A DNA stretch of 14,830 nucleotides from Flavobacteriales bacterium UBA3442 (GTDB taxonomy: Bacteria > Bacteroidota > Bacteroidia > Flavobacteriales > Schleiferiaceae). Numbering within the stretch: position 1 is the first letter of the stretch; each line of letters begins with the position of its first letter. Shown here piece by piece: positions 14,683 to 14,830 of the stretch. Where the stretch lies: positions 9,654-24,483 of the forward strand of contig DFSH01000083.1 of assembly GCA_002378565.1 (NCBI GenBank). Reading direction: 5' to 3'. A program made the position numbers and the translations under genes. The notes under the pieces were generated by a model. That model was not told the origin of the DNA. It did no database searches and saw nothing but the letters and a program-made list of their open reading frames with translations.

Positions 14683-14830
14683 ATGAAAAAAGTAAGCTTT
14701 TTCTTGAGCGCGTTGGCCATGGTCGCCTTCGTAGCTTGTAACGACGCTTCTGCTGATGCAGATGCTACTGATGTAACTGAAGAAGTTGCTGAAGAGGCAA
14801 CGGAAGAAGTTGCTGAAGAGGCAACGGAAG
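14683..14830 (+). CDS. Acidic lipoprotein with EEVAEEAT repeats, 5' part only
   Basis: Partial gene cut by the window end after 49 codons. The protein begins MKKVSFFLSALAMVAFVAC with the lipidated Cys at residue 19; the FVAC lipobox is of the relaxed type seen in Bacteroidota. After Cys19 come Asn-Asp and Ala-Asp stretches (NDASADADATD); acidic residues close to the cysteine occur in surface-export signals of flavobacterial lipoproteins, so surface display is possible but not shown. From residue 33 it turns into tandem EEVAEEAT units, two complete and a third begun. The rest of the protein is outside the window and no family is recognised. Confidence 0.8.
   Translation, partial: MKKVSFFLSALAMVAFVACNDASADADATDVTEEVAEEATEEVAEEATE
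14779..14830 (+). repeat. Exact 24-bp tandem repeats encoding EEVAEEAT
   Basis: Unit 1 is 14779-14802 and unit 2 is 14803-14826, identical at all 24 bases including synonymous positions (GAA and GAG used in the same order), and a third unit starts at 14827. Identity at silent sites points to recent tandem duplication. The full copy number is not visible. Confidence 0.9.

Overview
The window looks like ordinary chromosome from a member of the Bacteroidota, most likely a Flavobacteriales-type lineage of moderate GC. Three lines of evidence support this. Several start sites have upstream elements of the Bacteroidota sigma type (a TTTG-like -33 and TAnnTTTG -7). None of the starts I inspected has a clear Shine-Dalgarno sequence. 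The gene families are typical of the group: a DUF3109 protein, a eukaryote-like class Ia ribonucleotide reductase pair, an LTA4-hydrolase-like M1 lipoprotein peptidase, and a DnaG that has lost its zinc ligands. I see no rRNA, tRNA, insertion sequence, CRISPR array or phage module. The lineage is inferred from these features only.

Layout. Positions 1-209 (minus): 5' part of a secreted acidic Ala/Glu-rich protein with a good promoter at 254-283. Positions 308-916 (minus): LOG-family nucleotide hydrolase. Positions 983-1510 (plus): membrane-anchored GyrI/TEX264-like protein, divergent from LOG. Positions 1669-2094 (minus): four-TM holin-IV/YvlD-like membrane protein. Positions 2129-3994 (plus): M1 lipoprotein aminopeptidase. 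Then comes a minus-strand operon read from 7862 down to 4007: a 56-residue single-TM protein (7692-7862), a glycine-zipper/TerB/J-domain protein (6928-7656), a long-chain polyprenyl diphosphate synthase (5966-6931, 4-bp overlap with the preceding gene), and dnaG primase (4007-5932). Next, nrdB (10550-11542) and nrdA (8014-10530) form a minus-strand operon closed by a strong intrinsic terminator at 7964-7991. It is preceded by a 297-bp leader with two stem-loops and a cluster of CCAAA motifs. A DUF3109 cysteine-rich protein (11840-12427, minus) diverges from marC (12490-13056, plus), which is one base upstream of glyS (13058-14599). The window ends in a new acidic repeat lipoprotein (14683 onward) with its own promoter.

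The genes are mainly housekeeping: DNA precursor supply (nrdBA), replication priming (dnaG), quinone side-chain synthesis (polyprenyl synthase), translation (glyS), peptide turnover (M1) and nucleotide/cytokinin-type hydrolysis (LOG). No defence or mobile system is visible. The points most worth a second look are the nrdBA leader, an internal 24-residue tandem duplication in the NrdA C-terminal arm, the zinc-ligand-less DnaG, the TEX264-like protein, the six-glycine zipper of the J-domain protein, and the acidic exported proteins at both window edges.
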